Positions 26,035-37,259 of a stretch of DNA of 64,000 bases are shown here, in pieces. The stretch is from Latrodectus hesperus (lineage: Eukaryota > Arthropoda > Arachnida > Araneae > Theridiidae): contig CM075857.1 of assembly GCA_037975125.1 (NCBI GenBank), forward strand, positions 19,151,497 through 19,215,496, written 5' to 3'. The position numbers and the translations under genes are program-made. A model generated the notes under the pieces. That model had not been told where the DNA came from. It did not search any database and saw only the letters and a list, made by a program, of their open reading frames with translations. Within the stretch, counting starts at the first letter, position 1. Every line of letters begins with the position of its first letter.

Positions 26035-26673
26035 TAAAAGTTCCCTTTAGTTAAACAATGATTATCTATTGAATATGGCACTTTTTCATACTCGCTGCAG
26101 TGCATTTCTGATCGGCGGTATATTGAGAAAGGCGTAAATACGTTCATTTCAGTAAACAAAAGCAATATTTTCGCGAAAAAACTTAATTTTCTCAAATTAA
26201 CATTAAGAAAATATCGTTAATTTTTTTTAATGTTACTATGAAATCTTAAAATAAGAAAAGATTTTGTTTTTGCTTCCGCAGCGATTGCACCTAGATGGCA
26301 ATTCTAAAATGGGGAAAGAACTACACACCTATATTCTTGAAACGAGCTAAATTCCGGAATAAGCAATATTGATTTTGATTTAAATTTATTACAAAGTCTG
26401 TATTTAAAATTTTAAAGTGAAAGTTAGTTTATATTTTAATTTAGGTAGAGGCCCACATTCTGATATAAATTTTCTTCCATTCATTGGAAGCTAGAGGCAG
26501 CACTGAAGACAATTTTTGACGAACAAATAAAAAAAATTTCATCATGACATCATGTGTTAGTTAAAACTTCCCTCGAATTTCTTTTATTAGTTTCTATTAA
26601 ATTCAATAAGAAACTGAAAAGATTTGAGAAAACGCTTTCATATTCACCGAGATGCCGTTGCGACATGATCTAT

Positions 26674-26839
26674 TTGGTTTCCGAATGGCTAGCGCTCTTG
26701 CCTTCAGTTCAATAGCTTGTGGGTTTGAATCCCACCTTCGGCTTTGGTGTTTGTAATGGTTTGGAATCCACTTTAAACCGTAGTTCCCCGTCTAATTAAC
26801 TCTCCTGTGCAAAACATGACCTTTAAGAGACAAACAAAG
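26674..26839 (+). repeat. SINE family B copy, near complete
   Basis: The head TTTCCGAATGGCTAGCGCTC, B box GGGTTTGAATCCC (26721-26733), the ATGGTTTGGAATCCACTTTA body, CCGTCTAATTAACTC, TGTGCAAAACATGACC and GAGACAAACAAAG are all present in order. Confidence 0.93.
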
Positions 26840-26859
26840 CCGTTGCGACAAGGAGCAAC

Positions 26860-28255
26860 ATGTGTCACATCCTAATCAATTGTCTTTGAATACTAAGTAT
26901 TCGAAACACTTAAATATTCATTTGTTTGATACACTTTATTTAAAGTCTTAAAATTTTATTTTAGAATTGTATAAGAAATCATCGTTAACAGTCTTGTAAA
27001 AATCTATTACAATGTAATTTTTTTTACTGGCAGTATCTTTAAAATTTTCAATATTGAGAACTGCCAATGTGAGAAATATCCGACACCCTTTCAAAAACCG
27101 AATCGGACAAATATTTCAACGCATCAATTCCAGAAAGTCGACTCAGTCCTAGTTATCGCGGAAAACGATACTGCGTTCCGCTTCAAGAAAGATCGGAAGC
27201 AATTTCCTTCTACCCCCGTAAGGTTTGCGGGGGAGAGTCCGAAGAATACCATCACTCACGCCCTCTACCGGCCGACCATCCCCTGGGAAAAACGCTCGCC
27301 GATGGTTCAGTGGAGCGCAGATAATCCTTTTTCATTGTCCATCATCGCTGTAGAAAAAAAGTTGATCGTCTTTCTTCACCGAAATTAGGTCAGGATACAT
27401 TTTTTAAGTATCTGCTTACCTAAGGTATTTCTTCAACATTTTTGGACATCGCATTGACATTTGAGCTAACTAGTGTAAGTGGTTTGGTCTGTAAGTAATA
27501 TGTAGTGAGAGGTTATATATATACGGATCACTTTCGGTTGACCTCGGGATTCTTTTCATTCTTACGGGTCGATTACGGTTACAGTAGTTAGAGTTGCCAT
27601 CTCCAATTATGCTCTCAGGTGCAGTAGCCTAATTAGAATTGTCTTACTTTTATGCACGAAGTTTGTGGCGATGTGTACATATTGAATGGAAAACACAAAG
27701 CTAATATTAACTTAAAAATTTCATTGCAGTTTTATAGTAAATTTCATTTTTCATATAATTGCTATGCAAAAACAATTAACATTAATTTAATTATCGTGAA
27801 TGAACAAATTTTTATTTTCTGAGGCAAAATTTGATATTTACGCACTTTATAGCTGTACTAATTAAGCATAAAAATGTTGCCATTATAAGAGCATTTACTT
27901 GTTTTGGGTTTGGAATTATACACGTTGAATCAAATACCGACTTTTTTCTTTTTTTTTTAAGTTATCCATGTCTATATTTACGTAAGGCAAGACTTTCAAC
28001 ATCATTACTTATTAAATGTGTGCAGATATTTTATTTTTTAATTATTTATTTATTTTCGTAAATGTAAAGACTTTCACGCAAATTTATGTTTAAGAAACAT
28101 CAGTAATTTTTTAACCGATCCTATACAAATAATTTGAGCGAATTGTCTATTTTTTCAATGTTTTTATTTTTAAAAACTCATTTCAAAAGATTATAAATCA
28201 CATCAGTGATAGAACCGTTTTTTCAACACAAATAATCAATTTCAAAGAATATTTA
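26860..28255. other. Noncoding stretch containing a GC-rich island at 27100-27350
   Basis: The island is the most GC-rich single-copy-looking part of its neighbourhood and includes a hairpin with arms CCCCCG (27213-27218) and CGGGGG (27228-27233). No coding frame of note crosses it. The flanks are AT-rich and featureless. Confidence 0.45.
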
Positions 28256-28261
28256 GATATA

Positions 28262-28993
28262 CAGAAAAACTCCAACTATATATACAAATCATTTGGGACC
28301 GGATCCCTTTTGGTTAATCAAATATTCGATTAATTGGATTTTTTTGTAAGAAGGGTCTATTTTAATTTTTGCACATTGGAAATAGGAGAAAAAACTACAT
28401 ATTTTTAACGAAAAGGAAATTTTAATTATTTGAAAATGCAACACTTTTACATGTTAAGGTACTTACAAGTGCTGTACATTAATACAGTATGCACAGTGCT
28501 GTACCTAAATGAAAGTCATTGCTTGCTGAACATCTTGATCAGAGTAGGTTGTTTCACTGCCTATATATAGGGTTTCGGACAGCCAAGTCGCGCATAGCTT
28601 GACAGTGAGAATTTGCATGTGGTCACTATCGGTTTTACGCTCCATCCATAGCAATTTCAAAGCCGGCAAATGCTTCACCAGCTGATGGTCTCCTGTCTGC
28701 TTCAACTTAGACATCAAGGGCATCTTCTTCAGTAAGTTTACCATTATTTACAATTTGAATTCGAGGGTCCGACTTATAATCAATTCTCCTAAATCTTCAG
28801 CAGTAACTTCTAGACATCCAGGGATTTTCAAAAGATTTTTCTGAATAAATCAAGTGACTCGTCATTCTCATTTTCTTTCTCTTACATTTCTTTTTCTGGA
28901 TATTTTCCCTTTTTTCTCATTTTCTTTTTCTTCAGTCTAATTTATTTTTGTGAAAGCGAATAAGATAGAGTTCGGATAAATGAAGTTCTATTG
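28262..28993 (-). mobile_element. Degraded pogo/Tigger-like transposon remnant
   Basis: The ends lie beside TA on both sides (28260-28261 and 28994-28995). They start CAGAAAAACTCCAAC on the left and, read inward from the right, CAATAGAACTTCATTTATCC, similar to the known pogo/Tigger end style. The left end also carries GGGACCGG...GGTTAATCAAATATTCG and the right TTCGGATAAAT. Inside, the minus strand keeps scraps resembling a CENP-B-like transposase tail (GKLTEEDALDV, EAFAGFEIAMDG, MRDLAVRN), interrupted by stops and frame changes. At about 730 bp it is an internally deleted, inactive copy. Confidence 0.6.
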
Positions 28994-29502
28994 TAATATA
29001 AGTTTATTAAAAAAAATTTCACTGGCTATATAACCATTTCTGCTGACTTCAGCAGTACAGGCCCTTCTCACACGTACACTCTAACAATAGAAGAGCTTAA
29101 AAGATTCTTGTTGGTTGCTTAGTTTCAACAGGTGTAAGGCCGGCACAATATCCCTAAACATTACCCAGTCAGATTTTTGTGGATTCTTTCAAATCCCGGA
29201 TATTCCAGTGAAGTTCTACGAACATCGATTCATATTAAAACTAATCATAACTAAAGAAACTTCAAAACACCAACCGTGTTGTGAAGTATGTCAGAAACTT
29301 AGTTCGAGTGCTCGTGTTTGCATTCAAATGGTGGCGAACAATTTCAACCTTTAATGTGGGGAATGATGATGTAAAATGTTTGAATGAAATCATGTTCTTC
29401 AGAAATAAAACTATTATAGAATTGGGTCGCCATTTCTGTCTTTTTTCACTAATAAAGTTGTAACAGTTCAACAGTGTTAGAAATTGTCTCCTACGCTTCT
29501 AA

Positions 29503-29571
29503 AAAGCCGTAGGTCCCGGTCTAATTAGCCCTCGTGTGCAAAACAACGACCGTTGAGCGACAGATAAACCT
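29503..29571 (+). repeat. SINE family B 3' fragment
   Basis: This well-preserved tail only: GCCGTAGGTCCCGGTCTAAT, CCCTCGTGTGCAAAAC and CCGTTGAGCGACAGATAAAC. The tRNA-related head is missing. Confidence 0.85.
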
Positions 29572-29734
29572 ACGCTTCTAAAAGGGGTTCAAACTATTAT
29601 AACTTAATGTTGCCACATGTGAAAAATTTAAAGGATATTAGAAAAATCTAGAGATATTTTTCTTAATTGATCACCCTCTATTTCAAAAAAAAATCCTTCT
29701 GCAATTTTTTTTCAGTCAATTATTAAAATTAACC

Positions 29735-29870
29735 AGGTTGTCAGCCGTATGGTCAGCGCTCTTGCCTTCGGTTCAACAGTTCATGGGTGAAATCAAGCCT
29801 TAAGCATGCAGGTTTCAGTCTAATCAGCCGGTGATTACAAAAAAAATATCATTGAGTAGCAAACCAAACC
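29735..29870 (+). repeat. SINE family B copy, internally deleted
   Basis: The head TGTCAGCCGTATGGTCAGCG and GGTTCAACAGTTCATGGGTG are present. The central body is mostly lost and the 3' block GTTTCAGTCTAATCAGCC leads to AGCAAACCAAACC. Confidence 0.75.
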
Positions 29871-30054
29871 TATCATTAAAGATGCATGCATCGCACATGT
29901 ATTAAGAAAAGATTGTATTCCATTTACTTTATGTTACTCTTTCATTTTCTTTTTGCGAATAAATTTCATGGAAATAAAGATTAAGAGAATTATTTAGTTA
30001 CATGTAATTAAAAAATAACTATTTAGGTAATGATTTTTGTTCATTTTTAATCCG

Positions 30055-30178
30055 GCAATTGATTTCCACTTCGGATTTGGGGGTGTAGACATTCGGAAAT
30101 CCAATTAAAATTCTAGGATCCGGTCTAATCAGCATTTATGTGCTGAAAATGACTGACCTATAAATAAATTAACCAAAT
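30055..30178 (+). repeat. SINE family B copy, 5'-truncated
   Basis: Body blocks GGGGTGTAGACATTCGGAAA, CCAATTAAAATTCTAGGATC and CGGTCTAATCAGC are followed by a diverged tail (GACCTATAAATAAATTAACC). Confidence 0.65.
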
Positions 30179-30447
30179 TCGAATACAAAGTAAATTCTGT
30201 GACGACAAAATCATTAAATTTTAAATATTTTTGAGGAAGAAACTAGTTTTATTTGGTTAGGATTATGAAAATTTATTACTTTTTATAACAAAGTATACTT
30301 GCTGCCATCTAATTTTTTTGAATGCCCTGTTAATAAATCGCCGAAAATTGATCGAGTAAAACCTTAATATAAAATATTGTATAATTATAATCCTTCGATA
30401 AAAGAAAAAAAATGTATAAATAAAAATAGCTTAACATAGTCTTTAAA

Positions 30448-30860
30448 TTACTCCATATATCTATCTAATGTTCCAGTGAAGTTTACAAAAGAAAATAAAG
30501 GCCAGCTGTTTCTCCAAAACATCGCGACTTTTCTTTCCGAAAAATAAATAATAAACTTCTCTGAAAGACTATAAACGATAGTTTTGTCGATAAGCAGCAT
30601 CAAAACCATTTTCTGAAAAACGCTGCCAACTGTACACGCCGCGCCATAAGCTTCAATTTTCGAGACTCTTTCCCACTTACGATAACCACCAGTGAAATAA
30701 TTTCGGATCCATAACTCCAATACGTCGTCCATATAAAGCAATTCAGCTTCCTGCGGGGGTGGTACAGCGTAGGTGGGTGGAGGGGTTGCGCATCGCAGCT
30801 GGTGCATTCCATTCCTCTTCCCTTTTTGTCACTGATCATAAACTTCAAAGCCGCCACTGA
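30448..30860 (-). CDS. Unrecognised open frame in a GC-richer island
   Basis: A 119-codon minus-strand frame (30448-30807) begins in a GC-rich segment that extends to about 30960 and encodes Pro-rich then hydrophobic sequence. I recognise no domain. It overlaps another 85-codon frame (30600-30857), and neither stands out as coding. It is listed because the composition change is real. Confidence 0.15.
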
Positions 30861-30969
30861 CTTTATGAAACTCGTTGGAGAGGAATGCTACTTGTGTTCC
30901 TTGGACGCCTCCCCCACAGGAGGGATGGCGTTGCCACCTGACACCCCTTGCTCAAAGTTCTCTAATGGA

Positions 30970-31975
30970 AAATTGGTGGGTAATAATTTTCTGGATAAAT
31001 CGGCGCTATGGCTCTTGGAAGGTATTACCTTCTAATTCGAAATCGTTTGCCATTATTGAGATGGTGGTGTTTATGAGATGTGTACTCCATATACAGAAAG
31101 TTGTGTGAATGTAGGATCATTCTAAATAAATATGTTTGACATAATCTTTTGCGTGTGTGCATTCTCTTTATGGCATTTGAAAGATTATGTTGGGAATAAA
31201 CTACTGTGTCGTGGTTAGTTGCTTATGTATAAACAACCTTAACAGATGTTTGTAACTAGTCATCTATTGATTTAAATTGTTAGATTATGTTGGCTTTTAT
31301 TTTTATGAGTATATTTTCACGAAATTTAGGCATAATTTTCAGATGAATTCATGATTAGTTTCTTTACAGGAATATACTTCGACAAAGAACTAAAAATGGT
31401 TGATCTGTAAAAGCTTTTGAAAAACTTAGCTAATGCTATGTAATGAATAACACACACATTAAAGTAATCTCTACAGAATGTATTGAGTTCGTTAGATCAG
31501 CATATGCGATTTAGATTTTAGTGATAACTTTGTCTTTACTTAACAGGATTTATGTAATAAAACCAATTTATTTTTATTTTAAAGATTTACAAAAATGAAT
31601 TTTGAGTTCTAATAAAAATATTATTAAATTCACGTATTTTTAATTTAAATGTATTGCTTACAGTTCGAAACATGAGGAATGGGAAGTATTCAATCTTTCC
31701 TTTTGTACAATAACTCAATCATTATAGCTTAACAACTTTATTCAATACATACCCTAGTGGCATTCTTCGGTTATAGTAGCTTAAAAGCAATTAAGATTTC
31801 ATTCAACAAATATTAAAAGATAATGAGATTTATATAGTCATATCTACTTCAGTCCAAAATAGATATATTATAGTGAAACTGCGCACTTTTGAAATAATTT
31901 TAGTTCACGTAAAAAGGCCAGGTAAAAAAAAATTGACATTAAAAAGAATCGCATACAAAACAAGCTCTGCTAACA
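30970..31975. other. AT-rich noncoding stretch
   Basis: Nothing was recognised. Confidence 0.55.
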
Positions 31976-31982
31976 ATAGCTA

Positions 31983-32100
31983 CCGAATCCAACCTCCAGC
32001 ATGGATGTTTATGGTGGTTTGTAATCCACTTTAAACTGTAGTTTTTCATCTAATTCAGCCCCCTTGTGCAAAAGATGACCGTTGAGTAATAAACAAAGAG
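31983..32100 (+). repeat. SINE family B copy, 5'-truncated
   Basis: CGAATCCAACCTCCAGCATG is followed by GTGGTTTGTAATCCACTTTA, CATCTAATTCAGCCCCCTTG and GACCGTTGAGTAATAAACAA. Confidence 0.85.
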
Positions 32101-32106
32101 TATTGT

Positions 32107-32490
32107 TGATCCCCATTCTCGGAATAGCAATTGTACATGTTAAAAATGTAAAGGAGCACTCCCTCTTCTCTACTAATCGCTCTCTTTTCTCTATTAATAA
32201 ATCTCTCTTCTCTGCTAATTGCTCTCTTTTCTCTATTAATCGCTCTCTTTTTCTCTATTAATAAATCTCTCCTCTGCTAATTGCTCTCTTTTCTCTGCTA
32301 ATCGCTCTCTTTTTTCTACTAATCGCTCGCTTCTCTACTCTATCTCTCTCTTTTCTGCCACTCTTTCTCCCTTTTCTTTACTACTATTTTCTCTCTCTTC
32401 TCTACTACTACTACTACTCTCTCTTTTACACGCTCATTATGTTGTAGGTGGCGCTATTTTCAAACGTCAAAATATTCAACAACATCTTTC
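32107..32490 (+). repeat. Left member of a diverged direct repeat pair, with expanded pyrimidine array
   Basis: It shares modules in order with 33310-33480: TGATCC, GGAATAGCAATTGTACATGT, a GCTC/CTC-rich stretch, and GGTGGCGCTATTTTCAA with CAAAATATTCAACAACAT. Between the modules this copy holds a 19-26 bp period array (32156-32430) based on CGCTCTCTTTTCTCTATTAA and AATCTCTCTTCTCTGCT. Confidence 0.65.
32156..32430. repeat. Pyrimidine-rich minisatellite
   Basis: Tandem variants of CGCTCTCTTTTCTCTATTAA alternate with AAATCTCTCTTCTCTGCTAA-type units, degenerating to plain CTCTCTT and then TACTACTAC toward the right. Only the pyrimidine-rich strand is seen on plus. Confidence 0.85.
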
Positions 32491-32769
32491 CATGGCAAAA
32501 TAAACTTCCCTTGTAGGAAAATTCTCTTGAATTGAAAAGTTTTTGTCCTCTTAAATTAAACAAAAAATGATACAAATGAATAACTTAATGAGCGATTCTG
32601 GTAATCTCTCCAAAACACAAACTTTAATTAACAAGGGCACAAATAAACTTTCAGTTTTAAATACTTAAATCAATCTTTATATCACTCAAAAAATACGAGA
32701 CATTAATTTAAATTGTACTTAATTCCCAGCAGTGATGCTCTAGCTTCTTGATACACATATTAACCAATA

Positions 32770-33085
32770 TCCAGTAAGTGACGTACTTAATAATTAAAAA
32801 GCTATGATGCTTAAAAATTTACATTATAGCTTGTACTAACTATACAAAACAAAAATACTCAAATATTTTATACAGTATAGGTTGTATTGATTATATAGAG
32901 TAATGATACTCAGATTATTTCAGAACAGTACAGGATGTACACAAAATGCAAACGACTATGATACGAAGAAATTTTTAACTTTAGTACAGGTTGTACCAAA
33001 TTTTAGTAAGCAATAATGTTCAAAAAATTTAACTACAGTTTAGTATGTACTAATTAAGCTAAAATTTTAAATATAATACTATTCT
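32770..33085 (+). repeat. Degenerate tandem array, period about 51-56 bp
   Basis: Units start with variants of AGGTTGTACTAA at about 32828, 32879, 32932, 32988 and 33042. Each unit then carries a (A)TGATACTCA-like and an AA(A/T)TTTTA-like block. The array sits between the two diverged direct repeats at 32107-32490 and 33310-33480. Confidence 0.7.
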
Positions 33086-33309
33086 TATACTATCACACGA
33101 ATATCAAAAATAATCAAAAAATATAGCCTGGAATACATATTAGAGATGCCAAACCTGCGAATCATTCACATGATTTATGGTTTCGGTATTAAGTCTTGCG
33201 AAGATGAATTTTTGACTCAGTTTTATTTAACACAGAAAGGCAAAATAAAAGACAGCATTAAAAAAGATCACAAATACAAAACATCAGATACAATTTGGCT
33301 TTATGTTGC

Positions 33310-33480
33310 TCACAACTGATCCACTAGGAATAAGAAAAGCAATTGTCCATGTATTATAATATACAAAACCAAGATCTTTAACATACATAGATGGAACATT
33401 CGCTCACTCGCTTGCTCAATCGTTTGTTATGCACTAGATGGCGCTATTCTCAACTATCAAAATAGTCAACAAAATATGCT
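33310..33480 (+). repeat. Right member of the diverged direct repeat pair
   Basis: TGATCCACTAGGAATAAG, GCAATTGTCCATGTA, GCTCACTCGCTTGCTCAATC and GATGGCGCTATTCTCAAC with AAAATAGTCAACAAAAT parallel the modules at 32107-32490. The pyrimidine array is short here. Confidence 0.6.
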
Positions 33481-33484
33481 TCTC

Positions 33485-34130
33485 AATTAGAAGAAATCAA
33501 CAGAGGACAGTAAAGCATGATCATGATAAATCAGACAATTGTTTAATAGTGCGTGGTACAATTTAGAGTAAACTTATATATTAATTATAATTTTTTCACT
33601 TAAATTTGAAGGGTGAATACAATGTAAATACGATTGATCGTCTTAATGTGATGATATCGTTATTTTACTTTAAAATGGAAAGCTGTTTCCATGGTTACAA
33701 GTGTTAAAATTGTTGACACTGACTAGCCAATTTTTAAAAAAATATATTAAATAAACGTATAATCCATAAAATGTATATCTGAATTTCGAAACCAAATGTA
33801 AAAAATAAAATTAGTTTTGCATTTGTAATATCTATGATCTTGTTTTAATTAGCGTATATATGTTGTTTTCGGCATAACAAGCAGCTTGATAGCAAATGTA
33901 CTGTTTTTGTAGCATTTAAATTACTGATTTAAATCAGTTTACACAGTTAGACTAAAATCGTTGACTTAAAATAAGTCAGCGCACATAAATAAGCTTAATA
34001 CACCAAAATACGTTTATGAATCTATTAATGCGCATGTAAAGTGAATAAATACAAAAACCATGAAAATCGAATCCTTTTACTTCATATCGAGAGGACATAA
34101 AGAAGTTTATAAGTTCAGTCCAATTTAATT
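33485..34130. other. AT-rich noncoding stretch
   Basis: Nothing was recognised. Confidence 0.5.
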
Positions 34131-34137
34131 TCGCCGA

Positions 34138-34310
34138 ACTGCTGGCCGAATGGTTAGAACTATGGCTTTCAATTCAATAGTTCTTGGGTTCGAATCCCAC
34201 CATGGGCATGAATATTTTATGGTGGTTTGGAGTCCACTTTTTAAGCCATAGTTTCCGGTTTTATAAGCCTTCGTGTGCAACAAGTGATAGTTGAGCGACA
34301 AACAAACAAA
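34138..34310 (+). repeat. SINE family B copy, near complete
   Basis: GCTGGCCGAATGGTTAGAAC (A-box region), GGGTTCGAATCCCACC (B box, 34186-34201), GGTGGTTTGGAGTCCACTTT, CCTTCGTGTGCAAC and TTGAGCGACAAACAAACAAA are all present. It is another good copy for a consensus. Confidence 0.93.
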
Positions 34311-34978
34311 TCACTTGGATTTTAATTTTTCCTCGAATTTTGAAAAATAAAGGATATAAAATAAGTGCTTAGTTGTAATGGTAATGTGAAACTTTTAAGT
34401 AATTTGAAATTGAAAATCATTAGTTTTTTAATGTAACATATGTGACAGTGTGGTACATCTTTTGACTATTTCAATTGGTTGACGGAATAACTTATTATCA
34501 AAAGGTTGGTAATTTTGAATCATGATTAAGCAACGCCTTAGATATTTAAACAGGCACCTCTCCACTTTACACTAGTGAGAGAAAATAATACCTTATTAAT
34601 ATTTATTTATATATAATATTCAGTTAAGAGGTCTTTGATCCGATCAAATAAAATCAATAGATTTTTCAATAGAAAGACAGTAGATTTTTCTATAAATAGA
34701 TTTTTTAGATAATAGATGTTTCTAGAAGAATTTAAAAAAGGGACCGCGCTTCTTAGAGTGAGAGCTTCTATGTTTGGCCAGTGCAATCATTGAATAATGA
34801 ACTCTGATTATTTTATTCTTTATATCCATATTTATCTAAGTGAGAGCTTGGGAGTCTTCTGCATTTCTTTTAGACACATAAATAGTGCACATGTCTTAAA
34901 ACTTTCCTCGAAGAGAAGGGTAGATGTTCAAATACTTGCCTTCTATTCTGCTTTTAGATTATACACTTCGAGATGTAA

Positions 34979-35272
34979 GGAAGCCCCGTTGGCCTGGTAA
35001 GTTCTCAGTATCGGTAGTAGTGAGTTCGAATCCCGGCTTAACCGAAGATCCGTGATGTTCGCCAAAGGCGACTGGACCACGTTAAAATTGAGTGTAGTCG
35101 CAATGTCCTCCAAGTGAAATGATACCTCTGAGGGTGGCAGGCCAAGTGTTGGGTGTCTTCTGCTTAGTCCCTGTATCAAAATCATGTAGACTCCACCCGA
35201 CTGCTTTGTCTAACTAGTAGGGCCCAACCTATGCCTAGGTACAGGGAAGTATGCTGGTGTAACACTTCGCGA
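34979..35272 (+). repeat. SINE family G copy, near complete
   Basis: A tRNA-like head (CGTTGGCCTGGTAAG as A-box region, GAGTTCGAATCCCGG as B-box region at 35022-35036) leads into a body ending GGTACAGGGAAGTATGCTGG. The last roughly 130 bp are repeated at 41789-41930 inside a Tc1-like element. Confidence 0.85.
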
Positions 35273-35587
35273 TGTAAATATGCATTCCTACAAATTTTGT
35301 ATTCCAAACCACTGAAAGAAAATTTCTTAAATGCAATCTTTCTTTCACTGAAACAAACAAATTTGTTGATTAAGAAACTTTGTTTAATTGAATAACCTCA
35401 AAATGCACCTGTGAATTTCAATGAAGCTCTAATACTACGAAATAACTCGAAAATGTCTAGAAATTGATTCGTTAGTGGAATGAAAATATAACACAAAAAA
35501 TATACTTGGTAACAAAATTTCATTATTGGAAAATGACGAAAATTCATCGCTACCGAAAAAAAATCGGAAGAAATAATTTCGAGCGAA

Positions 35588-36074
35588 TTAATCAGATTTA
35601 CAAAGTTTGTGAAAACTTAGTTTGGAATATCGATTTGCATTCTGCAAATGGTTTGACTTATCAGAGCTTCTAACACCGCCACTATTGATCAGCGAAACTT
35701 TAAAGATTTTATCACGACGTTCCAAACATTTCTCGTTAGCATTTTCTCCCTTCCTCATCCTCGCAATTTCTGAGGACTCAAATTTGATTTCTTTTTTTTT
35801 CCCTGAAATTTTCCCTCGAGAAAAATTCAATCAACTCTTTCTGTTGAATAGTAAGTTTGTCATTTTCCAAAAATAAATTGTTGGTTCCAAATATTCTTTC
35901 TTGCCACTCTTTCTCGTTATTTCTGAACATTTCTTCCTCGGTTGTTATTGTCTCTACCAATGTTAACTTGCTTGTGTCTTCACTTGTTTCTATATTAATA
36001 TTTGAGTATCTTGGTTTTTTTCTAAAGTTGTAATATAAGAAATACTGCATAGTTCGATTTTCTATGATGTACAT
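35588..36074 (-). pseudogene. Unrecognised coding-like pair of frames joined across an A9 run
   Basis: Two minus-strand frames follow one another, 36074 to 35778 and 35830 to 35588. They encode charged, Glu/Lys/Asn-rich sequence (TTEEEMFRNNEKEWQERIFG, then SSEIARMRKGENANEKC). The switch lies in a run of nine A on the minus strand (T on plus at about 35792-35800), so one base of slippage separates them. I recognise no family. It may be a mobile-element ORF relic, an unknown exon with a homopolymer error, or chance. Confidence 0.3.
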
Positions 36075-36101
36075 CTTTTAGTAAGATTATATATGTACAC
36101 A

Positions 36102-36640
36102 GAGAGAGAGAGATAATTGCAACTTATGACTCTCATAAATTGCAACTTATGAGAGAGAGATAATTGCAACTTATGACGAGAGAGAGGTAATTGCAACTTA
36201 TGACAGGAGAGAGAGAGAGAGGTAATTGCAACTTATGGCAAGAGGTAATTGCAACTTATGGCAAGAGAGATAATTGCAACTTATGACAAAAGAGGTAGTT
36301 GCAACTTATGACGAGAGAGAGGGGTAGTTGCAACTTATGACGAGAGAGAGGTAATTGCAACTTATGACAGGAGAGAGAGAGGTAATTGCAACTTATGGCA
36401 AGAGGTAATTGCAACTTATGGCAAGAGAGATAATTGCAACTTATGACAAAAGAGGTAATTGCAACTTATGACGAGAGAGAGAGAGGGGTAGTTGCAACTT
36501 ATGACGAGAGAGAGGGGTAGTTGCAACTTATGACAAAAGAGAGAGGGGGTTGTTGCAACTTATGTATGTGTATGTGACGAGAGAGAGAGGGTTAATTGCA
36601 ATTTATGACAAGAGAAAGAGACGTAATTGCAACTTATAAC
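36102..36640. repeat. Minisatellite with TTGCAACTTATG core and 164-bp higher-order period
   Basis: About 20 copies of an ATTGCAACTTATGAC-like core are separated by variable (GA)n spacers, so units run from about 20 to 40 bp. A block of units starting at TGACAGGAGAGAG (36201) recurs in the same variant order from 36365, giving a higher-order period of 164 bp. Confidence 0.95.
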
Positions 36641-36839
36641 ACTGAAATTTTAATGTTTTTCTCTCATTAAGTGTGAATTTAAACGAATATATGTGGGCAA
36701 ATGCTGTTCACATTTACATCGGAAAGCTTCCCTCAGGCAACTATTGCTGTATGTCTGTTTACTAAGATTTCAACTTTTGAGTACAACAAGTTATGGAAGT
36801 GATGCAACCTTTGTATACAAATACACATACACAGATTAT

Positions 36840-37080
36840 ATATAAGGCCATCTAGTGGGTCTGCCATCGTAACACTGGCAAGGTAGTCTTCGTATAAAGA
36901 AGCATGGATCAAGATTTGACTTAATTTGGCGTGCCATCCCAAAGGTATTGTTTCACATTGCGAACAAGACATATTTAAAGTTGTCTACCAGCCATTGGTG
37001 AGCACGACGGGTCTTCGATTGGGTTGAGATTCGAATTCGCTACTTTCCTATCTCCCTAACTTACCAGGCCACCGCTGCCC
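36840..37080 (-). repeat. SINE family E copy with tRNA-like head
   Basis: The minus strand carries a head near 37040-37080 and a B-box-like GAATTCGAATCTCAACCC. The body (GTGAGCACGACGGGTCTTCG, CGTGCCATCCC, CATCGTAACACTGGCAAGG) matches 12150-12340. Confidence 0.65.
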
Positions 37081-37127
37081 TTGTGGCAAATATAGTATTT
37101 TAGTATTGCTTGGTTTCTTGCTTTACA

Positions 37128-37255
37128 GCCTTTTTTTGCACATGGGGGCTAATTTGAACGGAATATACAGTTTAAAGTAATGTACGAGCCATTTATAAGC
37201 ATCTTTCTCCTAAGTGGAAATCAATCCCAAGAACTTCTGATCTGTGGGTGGTATT
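37128..37255 (-). repeat. SINE family B copy, 5'-truncated
   Basis: On plus it reads TTTGCACATGGGGGCTAATT, ACAGTTTAAAGTAATGTACG and GAAATCAATCCCAAGAACTT, i.e. the inverse of the family-B tail, body and B-box region. Confidence 0.75.
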
Positions 37256-37259
37256 AAGT

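Noticed and set aside
34138..34310. tRNA gene suggested by A and B boxes
   Set aside because: The box pattern recurs in many diverged copies with the same non-tRNA body and tail, so these are SINEs. No cloverleaf with paired acceptor arms was seen.
35778..36074. Programmed frameshifting at the A9 run between the two minus-strand frames
   Set aside because: There is no recognised gag-pol context, downstream structure or domain on either side. Mutation or a homopolymer error is the simpler explanation.
36102..36640. Regularly spaced repeat resembling a CRISPR array
   Set aside because: Spacers are simple GA runs rather than unique sequence, unit length varies, and the genome is eukaryotic. 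It is a minisatellite.
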